From: Shewanella acanthi
Lineage (GTDB): Bacteria; Pseudomonadota; Gammaproteobacteria; Enterobacterales; Shewanellaceae
Assembly (NCBI RefSeq): GCF_019457475.1
Contig: NZ_CP080413.1
Span: 3,906,001 to 3,970,000 of the forward strand
DNA length: 64,000 bases
Direction of reading: 5' to 3'
Below the pieces are notes generated by a model, which was not told the origin of the DNA, did no database searches, and saw nothing but the letters and a program-made list of their open reading frames with translations. Position numbers and translations under genes: made by a program. How positions within the stretch are numbered: the first letter of the stretch is position 1; each line of letters starts with the position of its first letter. Positions 1 through 8,216 of this stretch are shown piece after piece.

Positions 1-447
1 CTGCAGGGGAAATGGAGCCTGTTTTTTATTGGTTACACCTTCTGCCCCGATGTATGCCCAACAACACTTAACCGCTTAGCCGCAGCCTACCCAGAGCTCA
101 GCAAAATCGCGCCGCTACAGGTGGTGTTCTTATCCGTTGATCCCAAACGGGATACACCGGATAAACTCTTAACCTATGTGAACTACTTTAATGCTGATTT
201 TAAAGCAGTAACGGGTGAGCAGGCGCAGATTTTTCCATTAAGCCGCAGCCTTGGCCTCACTTACGCTATGGTCGATGACGGCGATAGCTATCAAGTCGAC
301 CACAGCGCAAGTTATGTATTAGTTTCACCTCTTGGCACTCGGGTTGCGGTATTTAAATCCACCCCAAGCCTTGGTAAACCCGCGCAAATATTGAATGAAA
401 ACCTAATAAACGACTTTGCCAAGATAGTGAAAAGCTACCATCGCTAG
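1..447 (+). CDS. SCO1/SenC family copper chaperone, 3' part only
   Basis: The reading frame is open from base 1, so the gene begins left of the window; 148 codons plus the stop are visible. The thioredoxin-like fold carries the copper-binding CPDVC motif (CxxxC) near the left edge and the third ligand His in DHSASYVL further on. In this family the protein delivers copper to the CuA site of cytochrome c oxidase or acts as a thiol-redox partner, usually membrane-anchored and facing the periplasm. As I recall, in Shewanella it closes the caa3-type cox operon, which would lie to the left. The in-frame start at base 121 (GTG) falls after the CxxxC motif and cannot be the true start. Confidence 0.9.
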   Translation: MQGKWSLFFIGYTFCPDVCPTTLNRLAAAYPELSKIAPLQVVFLSVDPKRDTPDKLLTYVNYFNADFKAVTGEQAQIFPLSRSLGLTYAMVDDGDSYQVDHSASYVLVSPLGTRVAVFKSTPSLGKPAQILNENLINDFAKIVKSYHR

Positions 448-448
448 C

Positions 449-1495
449 CTATTCCTTAATCCAAGTGCCATCATCCTTGGGTCTAACCCAAGGTTGGGAA
501 AACCAATAAAAACCCCCCTTACTTTTACTCGGTACTGTGCAGTTGTAACGGGCACGCCCCGCATTCAATGGCAAATCAGCTTGAATACTAAACTCATTTC
601 CACTCAGCCACTTAGGTTGCTTCGCACCCTGCCCTTGGATATAGCACATCATCTGTTTGGCAGAAATATCTGTCATATCTAAGGTCACGCGCAGCTCCGG
701 TCGCCAGTGACCCGCTTTAAGCTCAGGATCGCTTGGTGTTTGGCTCACTACTGGCATGTTGAGGCTATATAACTTGGATTTAAGCGTTGTTAAATCCGCA
801 TATTGACCCGCAACAGGAAAGCGCGGCAAGGCCGTCAATGGCGAGTAGGGCCCGGCAGCTCCCGATTGCTGCCCAAAGGCGACAAAGCCGTTTTCGGTCA
901 GCATATCGGCAATCGCTTGGTTGTATTCCCCATAGGGATAGGCGAGCATTTTTAGATTCTGGCCGGTAGCATCGGCAATGGCTTTTTCTGTGTCTAAAAT
1001 GCTGGACTTAATGCGTGCCAACCATTGTGACTCCGACTCTTTATCTAGCCTGCGAATAAGGTGCTCATGCGCCCAGCTATGGTTAGCTATCTCGGCCCCT
1101 TCCTTCGATAGTTGGACTAATTCCTCCCAGGTCATCATCTCAGTAAACTTTTGTTTAATAGGCTCAATCGCGACAAATAAAGTGTAGGGATAACCAAATT
1201 CCTTTAGGATAGGATGTGCGGTAGTGGCAATGCTGCGATAACCATCATCAAAGGTGATGGCAACAGTTTTTGCGGGTAAATCCTGTTTTTGTTTAATGGC
1301 ATCCACCACTTGGGCCAGGGGGATGACCTTAAAACCTTCGTCGGCGAGAAACTGCATTTGCGCTCTAAATTGTGCAGGGGTTACGCTCGTCACCTTAGGC
1401 GTAGTTTCCGACACATGGTGATATTGCAAAATCACCACCGCATGTGCCGAAAAAGCCATTAGCCCCATCAGTGCCAACAACGCACGTTTAACCAT
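449..1495 (-). CDS. Exported polysaccharide deacetylase (NodB/CE4 family)
   Basis: 348 aa. It starts with a signal peptide (Lys-Arg then a hydrophobic run ending SAHA). The NodB domain covers about residues 20-230: an N-terminal YHHV motif, TFDDGY (metal-binding Asp pair) near residue 80, and HSWAH (the two metal-binding His) near residue 137. About 110 C-terminal residues after the NodB core form an extra domain I do not recognise, with two Cys that may pair. The expected reaction is metal-dependent removal of N-acetyl groups from a beta-linked amino sugar polymer in the periplasm or at the surface. Its stop codon is one base past the end of the SenC gene (convergent), and its start is within about 20 bp of the divergent MATE gene start. 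Confidence 0.88.
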   Translation of the reverse strand: MVKRALLALMGLMAFSAHAVVILQYHHVSETTPKVTSVTPAQFRAQMQFLADEGFKVIPLAQVVDAIKQKQDLPAKTVAITFDDGYRSIATTAHPILKEFGYPYTLFVAIEPIKQKFTEMMTWEELVQLSKEGAEIANHSWAHEHLIRRLDKESESQWLARIKSSILDTEKAIADATGQNLKMLAYPYGEYNQAIADMLTENGFVAFGQQSGAAGPYSPLTALPRFPVAGQYADLTTLKSKLYSLNMPVVSQTPSDPELKAGHWRPELRVTLDMTDISAKQMMCYIQGQGAKQPKWLSGNEFSIQADLPLNAGRARYNCTVPSKSKGGFYWFSQPWVRPKDDGTWIKE

Positions 1496-1516
1496 AATGT
1501 GAACACCTTTAAATCA

Positions 1517-2875
1517 ATGAATAATGTGAATTCCAGTTGGCGGACGCTACTTTGCGATGCGACTAAACATCGCCAATTGCTGGCGCTTGCGCTGCCGATG
1601 ATCCTTTCCAATATCACGGTTCCGCTGCTTGGATTAGTAGATACCGCAGTAGTTGGCCATTTGAGCGACGCATATTATTTAGGTGGCGTAGCACTCGGGT
1701 CAACGATTATCACGCTGATCGTTTGGTTATTGGGTTTTCTGCGGATGGCGACAACGGGATTAGTCGCCCAAGCCTATGGTGCCAACGATATCGATGCTCA
1801 GCAAAAATTACTTGTTCAGGGTACCATGTTGGCCTGCGGCCTAGGGGGAATAGTGCTCCTGCTGCAAATGCCCCTGCTCGATTTCGCCTTGGGCGTAACC
1901 TCTGCAAGTGAAGAGGTTATGAGGTATTGCCGCGAGTATTTTTATATCAGGGTCTGGTCAACGCCTTTCGCGCTACTCAATCTAGTGATGTTGGGCTGGC
2001 TGCTTGGTAGGCAACAACCCAAAGCCGCCATGTGGCAACTGATTTGCGCCAATCTAGCCAACATACTGCTCGATATTCTCTTTGTTTTAGGCTTAGGCTG
2101 GGGCGTAAAAGGCGCGGCACTCGCCTCGGTATTTGCCGATATTGCCGCATTTAGCATCGCGCTTTTTATGGTATTACAGCAACTTAAGCTCACACCTCTT
2201 TTTGCAGTTAGTCAGCTACTAAGCCATATCGGTCTCAAGGGCTATGGTCGGTTACTTAGACTTAACACCGATATTTTTATCAGAAGCCTGTGCCTACAAG
2301 CGGCCTTTGCCTTTATGACTTTCCATGGTGCCAGCCTTGGGGATAACACGGTCGCCGCCAATGCAGTATTACTCAATCTATTAATGCTGACCGCCTACGC
2401 CCTCGATGGCATAGCCTATTATGCCGAAGCCGAAGTAGGTAAAGCGTTTAGACGCAAACCTGAACAAGTGCGAGATGCTGTGCGTCTAGCTTGGAGTTGG
2501 TCTGCCGTAATAGCCCTTGGCTTTAGCCTCGTATTTGCCCTGTGGGGCAATAACATTATCGGCCTACTAACCAACATTGAAGCTGTGCGAGGTACAGCCT
2601 CAAATTACTTGATATGGATGATATTTATGCCGCTCTGCGCCTTTAGCTCCTACCTATTTGATGGCGTCTATATCGGTGCAACTCAAGGCAAAGCCATGCG
2701 CAACAGCATGATTGTCGCGACCTTTGGCGCCTTTTTTCCGACGTGGTTTGTCACTCAAGCTTTTTTAGCGCCAGAACAGGCCAATCACGCCCTGTGGATG
2801 GCAATGACAATATTTATGATAGCTAGAAGTATCACCCTCGGGTTGCACTATCGGTTTAGTAACATATTTGGCTGA
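1517..2875 (+). CDS. MATE family efflux transporter (DinF-like)
   Basis: 452 aa from the ATG at 1517; a GTG at 1499 in frame would add six residues, and neither has a clear ribosome binding site. There are about twelve hydrophobic segments, beginning with the MATE-typical LALPMILSNITVPLLGLVDTA stretch (Pro in helix 1, Asp in VDTAVVGHL). Proteins of this family export cationic or toxic organic compounds in exchange for Na+ or H+; the similarity is closest to the DinF branch. The substrate cannot be told from sequence. It is divergent from the deacetylase, so the two promoters must overlap the opposite gene's 5' end. A strong hairpin follows the stop. Confidence 0.88.
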   Translation: MNNVNSSWRTLLCDATKHRQLLALALPMILSNITVPLLGLVDTAVVGHLSDAYYLGGVALGSTIITLIVWLLGFLRMATTGLVAQAYGANDIDAQQKLLVQGTMLACGLGGIVLLLQMPLLDFALGVTSASEEVMRYCREYFYIRVWSTPFALLNLVMLGWLLGRQQPKAAMWQLICANLANILLDILFVLGLGWGVKGAALASVFADIAAFSIALFMVLQQLKLTPLFAVSQLLSHIGLKGYGRLLRLNTDIFIRSLCLQAAFAFMTFHGASLGDNTVAANAVLLNLLMLTAYALDGIAYYAEAEVGKAFRRKPEQVRDAVRLAWSWSAVIALGFSLVFALWGNNIIGLLTNIEAVRGTASNYLIWMIFMPLCAFSSYLFDGVYIGATQGKAMRNSMIVATFGAFFPTWFVTQAFLAPEQANHALWMAMTIFMIARSITLGLHYRFSNIFG

Positions 2876-2893
2876 TGACATCATTGTATTTAT

Positions 2894-2922
2894 AAAAAAC
2901 GCGACCTCTGGTCGCGTTTTTT
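2894..2922. terminator. Bidirectional intrinsic terminator
   Basis: Perfect 13-bp stem (AAAAAACGCGACC / GGTCGCGTTTTTT) with a TCT loop. It carries a T-run on both strands, so it can end both the MATE gene (+) and the convergent nfuA gene (-). Confidence 0.9.
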
Positions 2923-2952
2923 ATTACTCACTCTATTCCCTAACGATAAGGA

Positions 2953-3531
2953 TTAAGCGTATGAATGCTCACCGTGCTGGTGATCTGTTACGTCACGCAC
3001 GCCGGTCAACTCACCCGCGAACATATCTAACAGTTGCTTTTCAATACCATCCTTGAGGGTAATATCCACTTGAGAACAACCGTTACAACCACCGCCGAAT
3101 TGCAGTACAGCTACGCCTTCTTTACTGATTTCAACCAGCATGATGTTGCCGCCGTGGCTGGCTAACTGTGGATTGATTTCAGATTGCAGCACGTATTCAA
3201 CACGCTCCGCCAGTGGCGCATTGTCAGCCACTTTACGCATTTTCGCGTTAGGGGCTTTTAGGGTTAATTGTGAACCTAACTGATCGGTCACGAAATCGAT
3301 TGAAGCTTCTTCAAGGAATGGCGCACTCTTCTCATCGACCATAGCGCTAAAGCCATTGAATTCGAGTTCAATATCATCGCTTTCAACTGCATCTGGTGGG
3401 CAATATGACACGCCACACTCAGCTTGTGCGGTACCTGGGCTGATCACAAATACGCGAATATGAGTGCCTTCAGGTTGATCTGCTAACAACTTTACAAAAT
3501 GGGCCTGAGCCGCATCGGAAATAGTAATCAT
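2953..3531 (-). CDS. nfuA: Fe/S biogenesis protein NfuA
   Basis: 192 aa, the usual NfuA length. The N-terminal half (about 1-95) is a degenerate A-type scaffold domain without its cysteine set, and the C-terminal half is the Nfu domain with [11 protein letters not shown], whose CxxC pair binds a [4Fe-4S] cluster at the dimer interface. The protein carries clusters from the ISC/SUF machinery to target enzymes, mainly under oxidative or iron stress. The ATG is preceded by GGAG at good spacing. In many gamma-proteobacteria nfuA sits beside comF and bioH, as here. Confident assignment. Confidence 0.95.
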   Translation of the reverse strand: MITISDAAQAHFVKLLADQPEGTHIRVFVISPGTAQAECGVSYCPPDAVESDDIELEFNGFSAMVDEKSAPFLEEASIDFVTDQLGSQLTLKAPNAKMRKVADNAPLAERVEYVLQSEINPQLASHGGNIMLVEISKEGVAVLQFGGGCNGCSQVDITLKDGIEKQLLDMFAGELTGVRDVTDHQHGEHSYA

Positions 3532-3711
3532 GGAACCAGCTCCGTCAGGGGATACCTGAGTGATTTAGTAAGAATTAGGCGTATGATACTCCGACTCGCA
3601 CACGCTTTGTAGTCCCTAGGGTATCAAGTTATGAGGTTTTGCAAAATCCATCACGCTTTAAAGGCTAGGATTTTATTGGCTTTGACCTAGTACATTCCTT
3701 AGGCGACTGAC

Positions 3712-4482
3712 CTAAATAACATCCAAATCATCAAGCAACCCTGGCGCTTCAGCCCGCGCCAAACACCATACCTGCACTTGAACAAATCGCGCCTCGAACA
3801 AGCGGGAAATTTCAGCGATAGTCGTTCCCGTCGTCACGACATCATCGATTAAGGCAATCCGCTGATAGGTAAATTCCGATTCTAATTCAAAGGCATCATA
3901 TAAATTGCGCCGCCGCTGCGCCCCCGTCAGCCCCGCCTGGGGTTTAGTATCTTGAATGCGCCTCAAACTGTTATCCACTAAGGGTAGATTTAAGCTATGT
4001 GATAATTCCTTAGCGATTAACCATGCCTGATTAAAGCCGCGCTGGCGTAATCGTTTCGGGTGCAGTGGCACGGGCAAAATCGCCTGGGGAAACGTGACCA
4101 ATCCCTGCTGTTCGAGTTGTCTAATTCGTTCGGCTAACGCTTCGCATAACACGGGCAGCGCGGCAAGTTGCCGCTGATACTTAATGGCGGCAATCCAAGG
4201 TCCTAATCCCTGATGATAACTGCAAGGCGCAATCACTTTTATCGGTGCTTGCTTCTGGCACTCGCCGCAGTAGTCGATTTGAATCAGCATAGACTTACCG
4301 CAACCGAGACAAATTGGGGTGCGATACAGGCAGGCTTGCAAGCAAACGGAGCAAATTCCCGACTTATCCGCAGACAAGGATTGGTGGCACAGCAGGCAGC
4401 GGTTAGGTAAACTCCCCGCCAAGTAATGCGTCCAAATATATTGGGCAAAATGCCGAAGCTTTAACCTTTTCGCCAATTCCAT
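3712..4482 (-). CDS. comF: ComF family phosphoribosyltransferase-like protein
   Basis: 256 aa from the ATG at 4482. A longer open frame would overlap the divergent bioH gene and lacks homologous sequence, so the internal start is preferred. Residues ~25-75 hold a four- or six-Cys zinc-ribbon-like segment (CLLC, CSVC, CLGC, CGEC), and the rest is a type I phosphoribosyltransferase fold ending with the PRPP-binding loop in IALIDDVVTTGTTI. ComF acts with the DNA uptake machinery in competent bacteria, passing incoming single strands to the cytosol; its enzymatic substrate is not settled. It is divergent from bioH, with 45 bp between starts. Confidence 0.9.
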   Translation of the reverse strand: MELAKRLKLRHFAQYIWTHYLAGSLPNRCLLCHQSLSADKSGICSVCLQACLYRTPICLGCGKSMLIQIDYCGECQKQAPIKVIAPCSYHQGLGPWIAAIKYQRQLAALPVLCEALAERIRQLEQQGLVTFPQAILPVPLHPKRLRQRGFNQAWLIAKELSHSLNLPLVDNSLRRIQDTKPQAGLTGAQRRRNLYDAFELESEFTYQRIALIDDVVTTGTTIAEISRLFEARFVQVQVWCLARAEAPGLLDDLDVI

Positions 4483-4527
4483 TTGCTTTCGCTTTCCATA
4501 AGCACTTAATCGAATAGAGGTATTTCC

Positions 4528-5322
4528 GTGACACCTGCTTCCCACAGCCAAGTAACTAAGCTGCATATCGAATCTTTCGGCCAAGGGCCCGATCTGGTTA
4601 TGCTCCACGGTTGGGGGGTTAACAGTGCAGTGTTTGCACCGCTGCAAGCGTCGCTCACAGAGTATAGAGTGCACTATGTCGACTTGCCGGGGTTTGGCTT
4701 AAGTCAGCCCCTCACAGGGGAATTAGCAGATTGGGTCGATGCCCTCGTTGTAGCACTGCCAATGGATGCGATTTGGGCTGGCTGGTCACTGGGCGGACTG
4801 GTTGCAACCCAGGCAGCATTGGCCTATCCAGAAAAAGTTAAAGGGCTAATTACTATCGCGTCTTCACCCTGCTTTATGGCGCGGGAAGATGAAGCATGGC
4901 CTGGGATTCCACCCCAAGTGTTGCGCCAATTTGGCGAACAACTCGGACAAAATCTTCCTAAAACCATCGAACGCTTTTTAGCGATTCAGGCCATGGGTAG
5001 CGAAACCGCCAAGGATGATATCAAGCGACTGCGGGATCTGGTCTTAGCTAAGCCCCTGCCCAATGAGGCCGCCCTTCTGCAGGGCCTAGCTATGCTTAAG
5101 GATATCGATTTAAGGGAGCAGTTACCCAGCATCCAACAGCCTTGGCTTAGAATGTGGGGCAGACTCGATGGACTCGTCCCCAAACGCGTTCAACCTAAAT
5201 TACCAACGGCGACTCACTTTCAAGACGTGATGATGCCTAAAGCCTCCCATGCTCCTTTTATTTCCCACCCCGATGAGTTTTTGCAGGCTTTAAGATCTTG
5301 GCTTACGCAATTACATCGTTAG
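4528..5322 (+). CDS. bioH: Pimeloyl-ACP methyl ester carboxylesterase BioH
   Basis: 264 aa, alpha/beta hydrolase. The catalytic triad is readable: Ser87 in GWSLGG, Asp214 in GRLDGLVP and His241 in KASHAPF; LHGWG near residue 27 forms the oxyanion region. BioH cleaves the methyl ester from pimeloyl-ACP, ending the disguised fatty-acid route and releasing the substrate for BioF in biotin synthesis. Start is GTG. The comF-bioH divergent pair is conserved in many gamma-proteobacteria, which supports BioH over a generic esterase. Confidence 0.93.
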   Translation: MTPASHSQVTKLHIESFGQGPDLVMLHGWGVNSAVFAPLQASLTEYRVHYVDLPGFGLSQPLTGELADWVDALVVALPMDAIWAGWSLGGLVATQAALAYPEKVKGLITIASSPCFMAREDEAWPGIPPQVLRQFGEQLGQNLPKTIERFLAIQAMGSETAKDDIKRLRDLVLAKPLPNEAALLQGLAMLKDIDLREQLPSIQQPWLRMWGRLDGLVPKRVQPKLPTATHFQDVMMPKASHAPFISHPDEFLQALRSWLTQLHR

Positions 5323-5383
5323 CGCTTTATCTTTGCACCTCAAATGGCTAGAATTTAACCATAAATGATGCAAGGAATTTATT

Positions 5384-5917
5384 ATGCTGGTTGTCAGTAA
5401 TTATCCTCAGGTGCCGCTAGCGACAACTAATGTCGCGACGGACTCTGCTCGGGTAGACAATCAGCTAAAACCCGTGGTTATTCCACCGCAAGAAGCCACT
5501 AAGGGTCACGAAGAACGTGCCTTTAATCCACAAAATGAGCGCAGCGCCGATCAACAAGCCAAGTTAATCGCGCAAAATCAGCAACAAATTCAGGAAAAAC
5601 AGCAGCAACAGCAATCATCCAAGCAACAGAGCCAACAGCAGCAGGAGCAAAAAGCCCCTTCGGTCATCGCTGAGCGAGTGTTACCCAAAAACCTGATTAT
5701 TCCCAGTCGTGCACCAGCCGCATTACAACGCAAAGACATCAAAGTGATGGCTAACAGTGGGCGGACTCAAACGGCCAGTTTGAATACCAGTAGTCATCGT
5801 CAAGCCATTCAAGGTGAGAGCGAACAGTTTTATCAAAAACTCGGCCAGCGCATAAGTCAATTCTATCAACATCAGACCCGTCCCGAATCTGCACCTTTGA
5901 TTAACGCGTCAGCCTAA
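5384..5917 (+). CDS. Gln-rich protein of unknown function
   Basis: 177 aa, not recognised. The ATG has AAGGA seven bases upstream. There is no signal peptide or membrane segment. Residues ~50-95 are a low-complexity Gln/Lys/Ser/Glu stretch likely to form a coiled coil or stay disordered. It is followed by a Pro/Ala linker and a short C-terminal helix region (EQFYQKLGQRISQFYQ). It stands alone 60 bp after bioH in the same direction and may be cotranscribed. The non-repetitive N- and C-terminal ends suggest a real protein rather than chance translation. Confidence 0.7.
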   Translation: MLVVSNYPQVPLATTNVATDSARVDNQLKPVVIPPQEATKGHEERAFNPQNERSADQQAKLIAQNQQQIQEKQQQQQSSKQQSQQQQEQKAPSVIAERVLPKNLIIPSRAPAALQRKDIKVMANSGRTQTASLNTSSHRQAIQGESEQFYQKLGQRISQFYQHQTRPESAPLINASA

Positions 5918-5981
5918 ACGTCTCCTTTTGGGATCGCCAAAACGAACTCTCACTTCCCAAAGATAAAACCCAAACCATAAA

Positions 5982-6019
5982 AAATGCCGCTTTGTTTTGG
6001 CATAAACATAGCGGCATTT
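5982..6019. terminator. Intrinsic terminator, best on the minus strand
   Basis: 10-bp stem AAATGCCGCT / AGCGGCATTT with an 18-base loop. Read on the minus strand the stem is followed by a T-run, so it most likely ends the LtaS-like gene; on the plus strand the T-run is only three bases. Confidence 0.65.
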
Positions 6020-6051
6020 ACGCCCTTCAATGTGGCGGAAAGTAGAACTTA

Positions 6052-8007
6052 CTATAACCGATATAACCCCTGCTGATAGGCCAAACTGCCCCATAGTGCC
6101 CAACTCAATGCTTTCTTCTCCAGCGCCTTTGCAGGTTCATAGGGAGATAAACTCTCGGACTTGGCATCGTATTGGAACCCCTGTGCCGCCTTTTCAGGTT
6201 GAAGGATCACCACCTCATTGCCTTCCATCAGGGCAAAATTTTTATCGTATTGCATCAAAGCCCGGCCAGGCCAATCATCCCTCACCTGGGTCAGATCTCG
6301 CCCTAGCATAGGGTAGGAATCTGACACCCCAATCAAAGATAAAAGGGTTGGCGGCAAGTCGATTTGGCTCACGATGCGGTGGTCACGCTTGGGCGCAATA
6401 GCGTCACCTAGGATAAGCCCTGGAATACGAAAACGCGCAACAGGGACTAAATCTGCGCCGCCCACACGACTGTCGTGGTCAGCAACGATAATAAAAATAG
6501 TGTCCTTCCAGTAGTCGGCATTTTTTGCCAACTTAAAGAACTCGCCTAAGGCGTAATCGGCATACTTAGCAGCGTTATTGCGGGTTTGCTTGGGTTGCTC
6601 ATAAAGTTCGATTCTGTCATCGGGAAATTCGAATGGGTCATGGTTGCTCGAGCTAAACACTAAGCTGAAGAATGGCTTACCCTCGCTATATAATCGCTTA
6701 AATTCGCTATCGGCTTTGCGCATAAGATCTTCATCGGAAACGCCCCAAGACCCAGTAAAAACGGGGGACTTATAATCCTGTTGCTCAATAATGTCAGTGA
6801 AACCATTGCCGAGGAAGAAGCTGCGCATATTGTCAAAATGGCTCTCACCGCCGTAGATAAACTGAGTGGTGTAACCATGGTTTTTAAGCAAATCGGCGAT
6901 GGTGAAAAAGCCTGTCTGACTTTTTCCTAGCTTGACCACAGAGCGAGCCGGCGTTGGTGTAAAACCTGTAGTCATCGCCTCGATACCCCTTACCGAGCGG
7001 GTGCCTGTGGCATAGAGGTTATCGAAGTACCATCCCTCCTTCGACAGCGCATCGATATTGGGCGTGAGTGGCAGCCCGCCTAAACTCCCGACAAAACGCG
7101 CTCCTAAACTTTCCTGCAGCAGGATAACCAGATTCTTAGGCTTTCCTTGATAACTTGCCTGATTAAAACTCAATGATGGCGCAGTATCTGAGGCAAAGGC
7201 GCTCGCAGGGCGACCACTGGCCTCACGGATGGTTGCAATAATCTCGTCATGACTAAGCTTGCCATACACCTTAGACGCATCATCTTCGCTCCCCATTTGC
7301 TTGATAGCAAACACGAGTGAATAGGCCGAGTTAATCACCAAAGAATTGACGAGCGGATCTTCTGCAAAGGCGACCATGGCCGGATTAATGGGCCTGTGTC
7401 CTAGGGTCGAACGAGCGCCGAGAAAAGTCACACCAGCCACCAGCACCACTAAAACGGGACGCCAATACCAGCGAGGAAAGCGAATGTTGCGGGTCAGTTT
7501 ACCGCTAAGCTTCCATCCCCCATACAAGGTTGTAACTGACAGAATGACCGCAAAAATCAGCTCAAGTTTGCGACCAGCCCAGAGCATCGACAGTACTTCC
7601 TTAGGATAAATCAGGTATTCAACGAATAAACGATTGGGGCGAATACCGTATTCTTCGATAAAGGAAGGCGTTGCAAGCTCTAACAACAGCACGGCCCACA
7701 ATCCCAGCGTTAACCAACCACGGAGTATCGGCAGCCATAATCGCCCGATAGCATGTTCGCCAGCAAATACAGCCGTGCCGAGTGCGGCAATGCCCCACAA
7801 CCAACACAGGGTTGCAATATCCACTCTAAGGCCTTGTAAGATGAGATGAGGCCAACCATTAACAGCGGCAACACGCTCCACCTGCCAAAGCCCTAACCCT
7901 AGTCGGCTAAGCATGGATACAGCGAGAGCCAATAAACTGAAGATAAGAATAACGCGAAATGGCCCGAAGGCAGATTGGCGTCCACGAATGGAAGAACCAG
8001 AAAACAT
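6052..8007 (-). CDS. LtaS-like membrane phosphoglycerol transferase / sulfatase-fold protein
   Basis: 651 aa from the ATG at 8007, which has GGGG upstream; a TTG four codons earlier is less likely. About five membrane segments occupy residues ~20-200, then comes a large periplasmic alkaline-phosphatase/sulfatase-fold domain. Its signatures are ILLQESLGARF (metal-binding Glu), ATGTRSVRGIEA (catalytic Thr), SSSNHDPFEFP and IIVADHDSR (metal-binding Asp-His). Family members move phosphoglycerol or phosphoethanolamine from lipids to glycans: LtaS in Gram-positives, OpgB and lipid A enzymes in Gram-negatives. In a Gram-negative the acceptor may be periplasmic glucan or lipopolysaccharide; the sequence does not decide. 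It appears to be a single-gene unit. Confidence 0.85.
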   Translation of the reverse strand: MFSGSSIRGRQSAFGPFRVILIFSLLALAVSMLSRLGLGLWQVERVAAVNGWPHLILQGLRVDIATLCWLWGIAALGTAVFAGEHAIGRLWLPILRGWLTLGLWAVLLLELATPSFIEEYGIRPNRLFVEYLIYPKEVLSMLWAGRKLELIFAVILSVTTLYGGWKLSGKLTRNIRFPRWYWRPVLVVLVAGVTFLGARSTLGHRPINPAMVAFAEDPLVNSLVINSAYSLVFAIKQMGSEDDASKVYGKLSHDEIIATIREASGRPASAFASDTAPSLSFNQASYQGKPKNLVILLQESLGARFVGSLGGLPLTPNIDALSKEGWYFDNLYATGTRSVRGIEAMTTGFTPTPARSVVKLGKSQTGFFTIADLLKNHGYTTQFIYGGESHFDNMRSFFLGNGFTDIIEQQDYKSPVFTGSWGVSDEDLMRKADSEFKRLYSEGKPFFSLVFSSSNHDPFEFPDDRIELYEQPKQTRNNAAKYADYALGEFFKLAKNADYWKDTIFIIVADHDSRVGGADLVPVARFRIPGLILGDAIAPKRDHRIVSQIDLPPTLLSLIGVSDSYPMLGRDLTQVRDDWPGRALMQYDKNFALMEGNEVVILQPEKAAQGFQYDAKSESLSPYEPAKALEKKALSWALWGSLAYQQGLYRL

Positions 8008-8216
8008 GTACAACCCCAAATAGTAACTTCCACTCTCTACGGAGAGTCATTCTGTAAATCGGTAACAAGAAGCGCTATCACAACGGATAAAACTTAACGT
8101 TTTCTTAAGCACCGACGTTATATTATCTGGGGTGGGGCAATTGCAACAAATTTGTTATTAATTGGTAAAAAAGTGTCGACTCAAACACAGAGCGTATTCG
8201 AGCCGACTAGCAGGGA

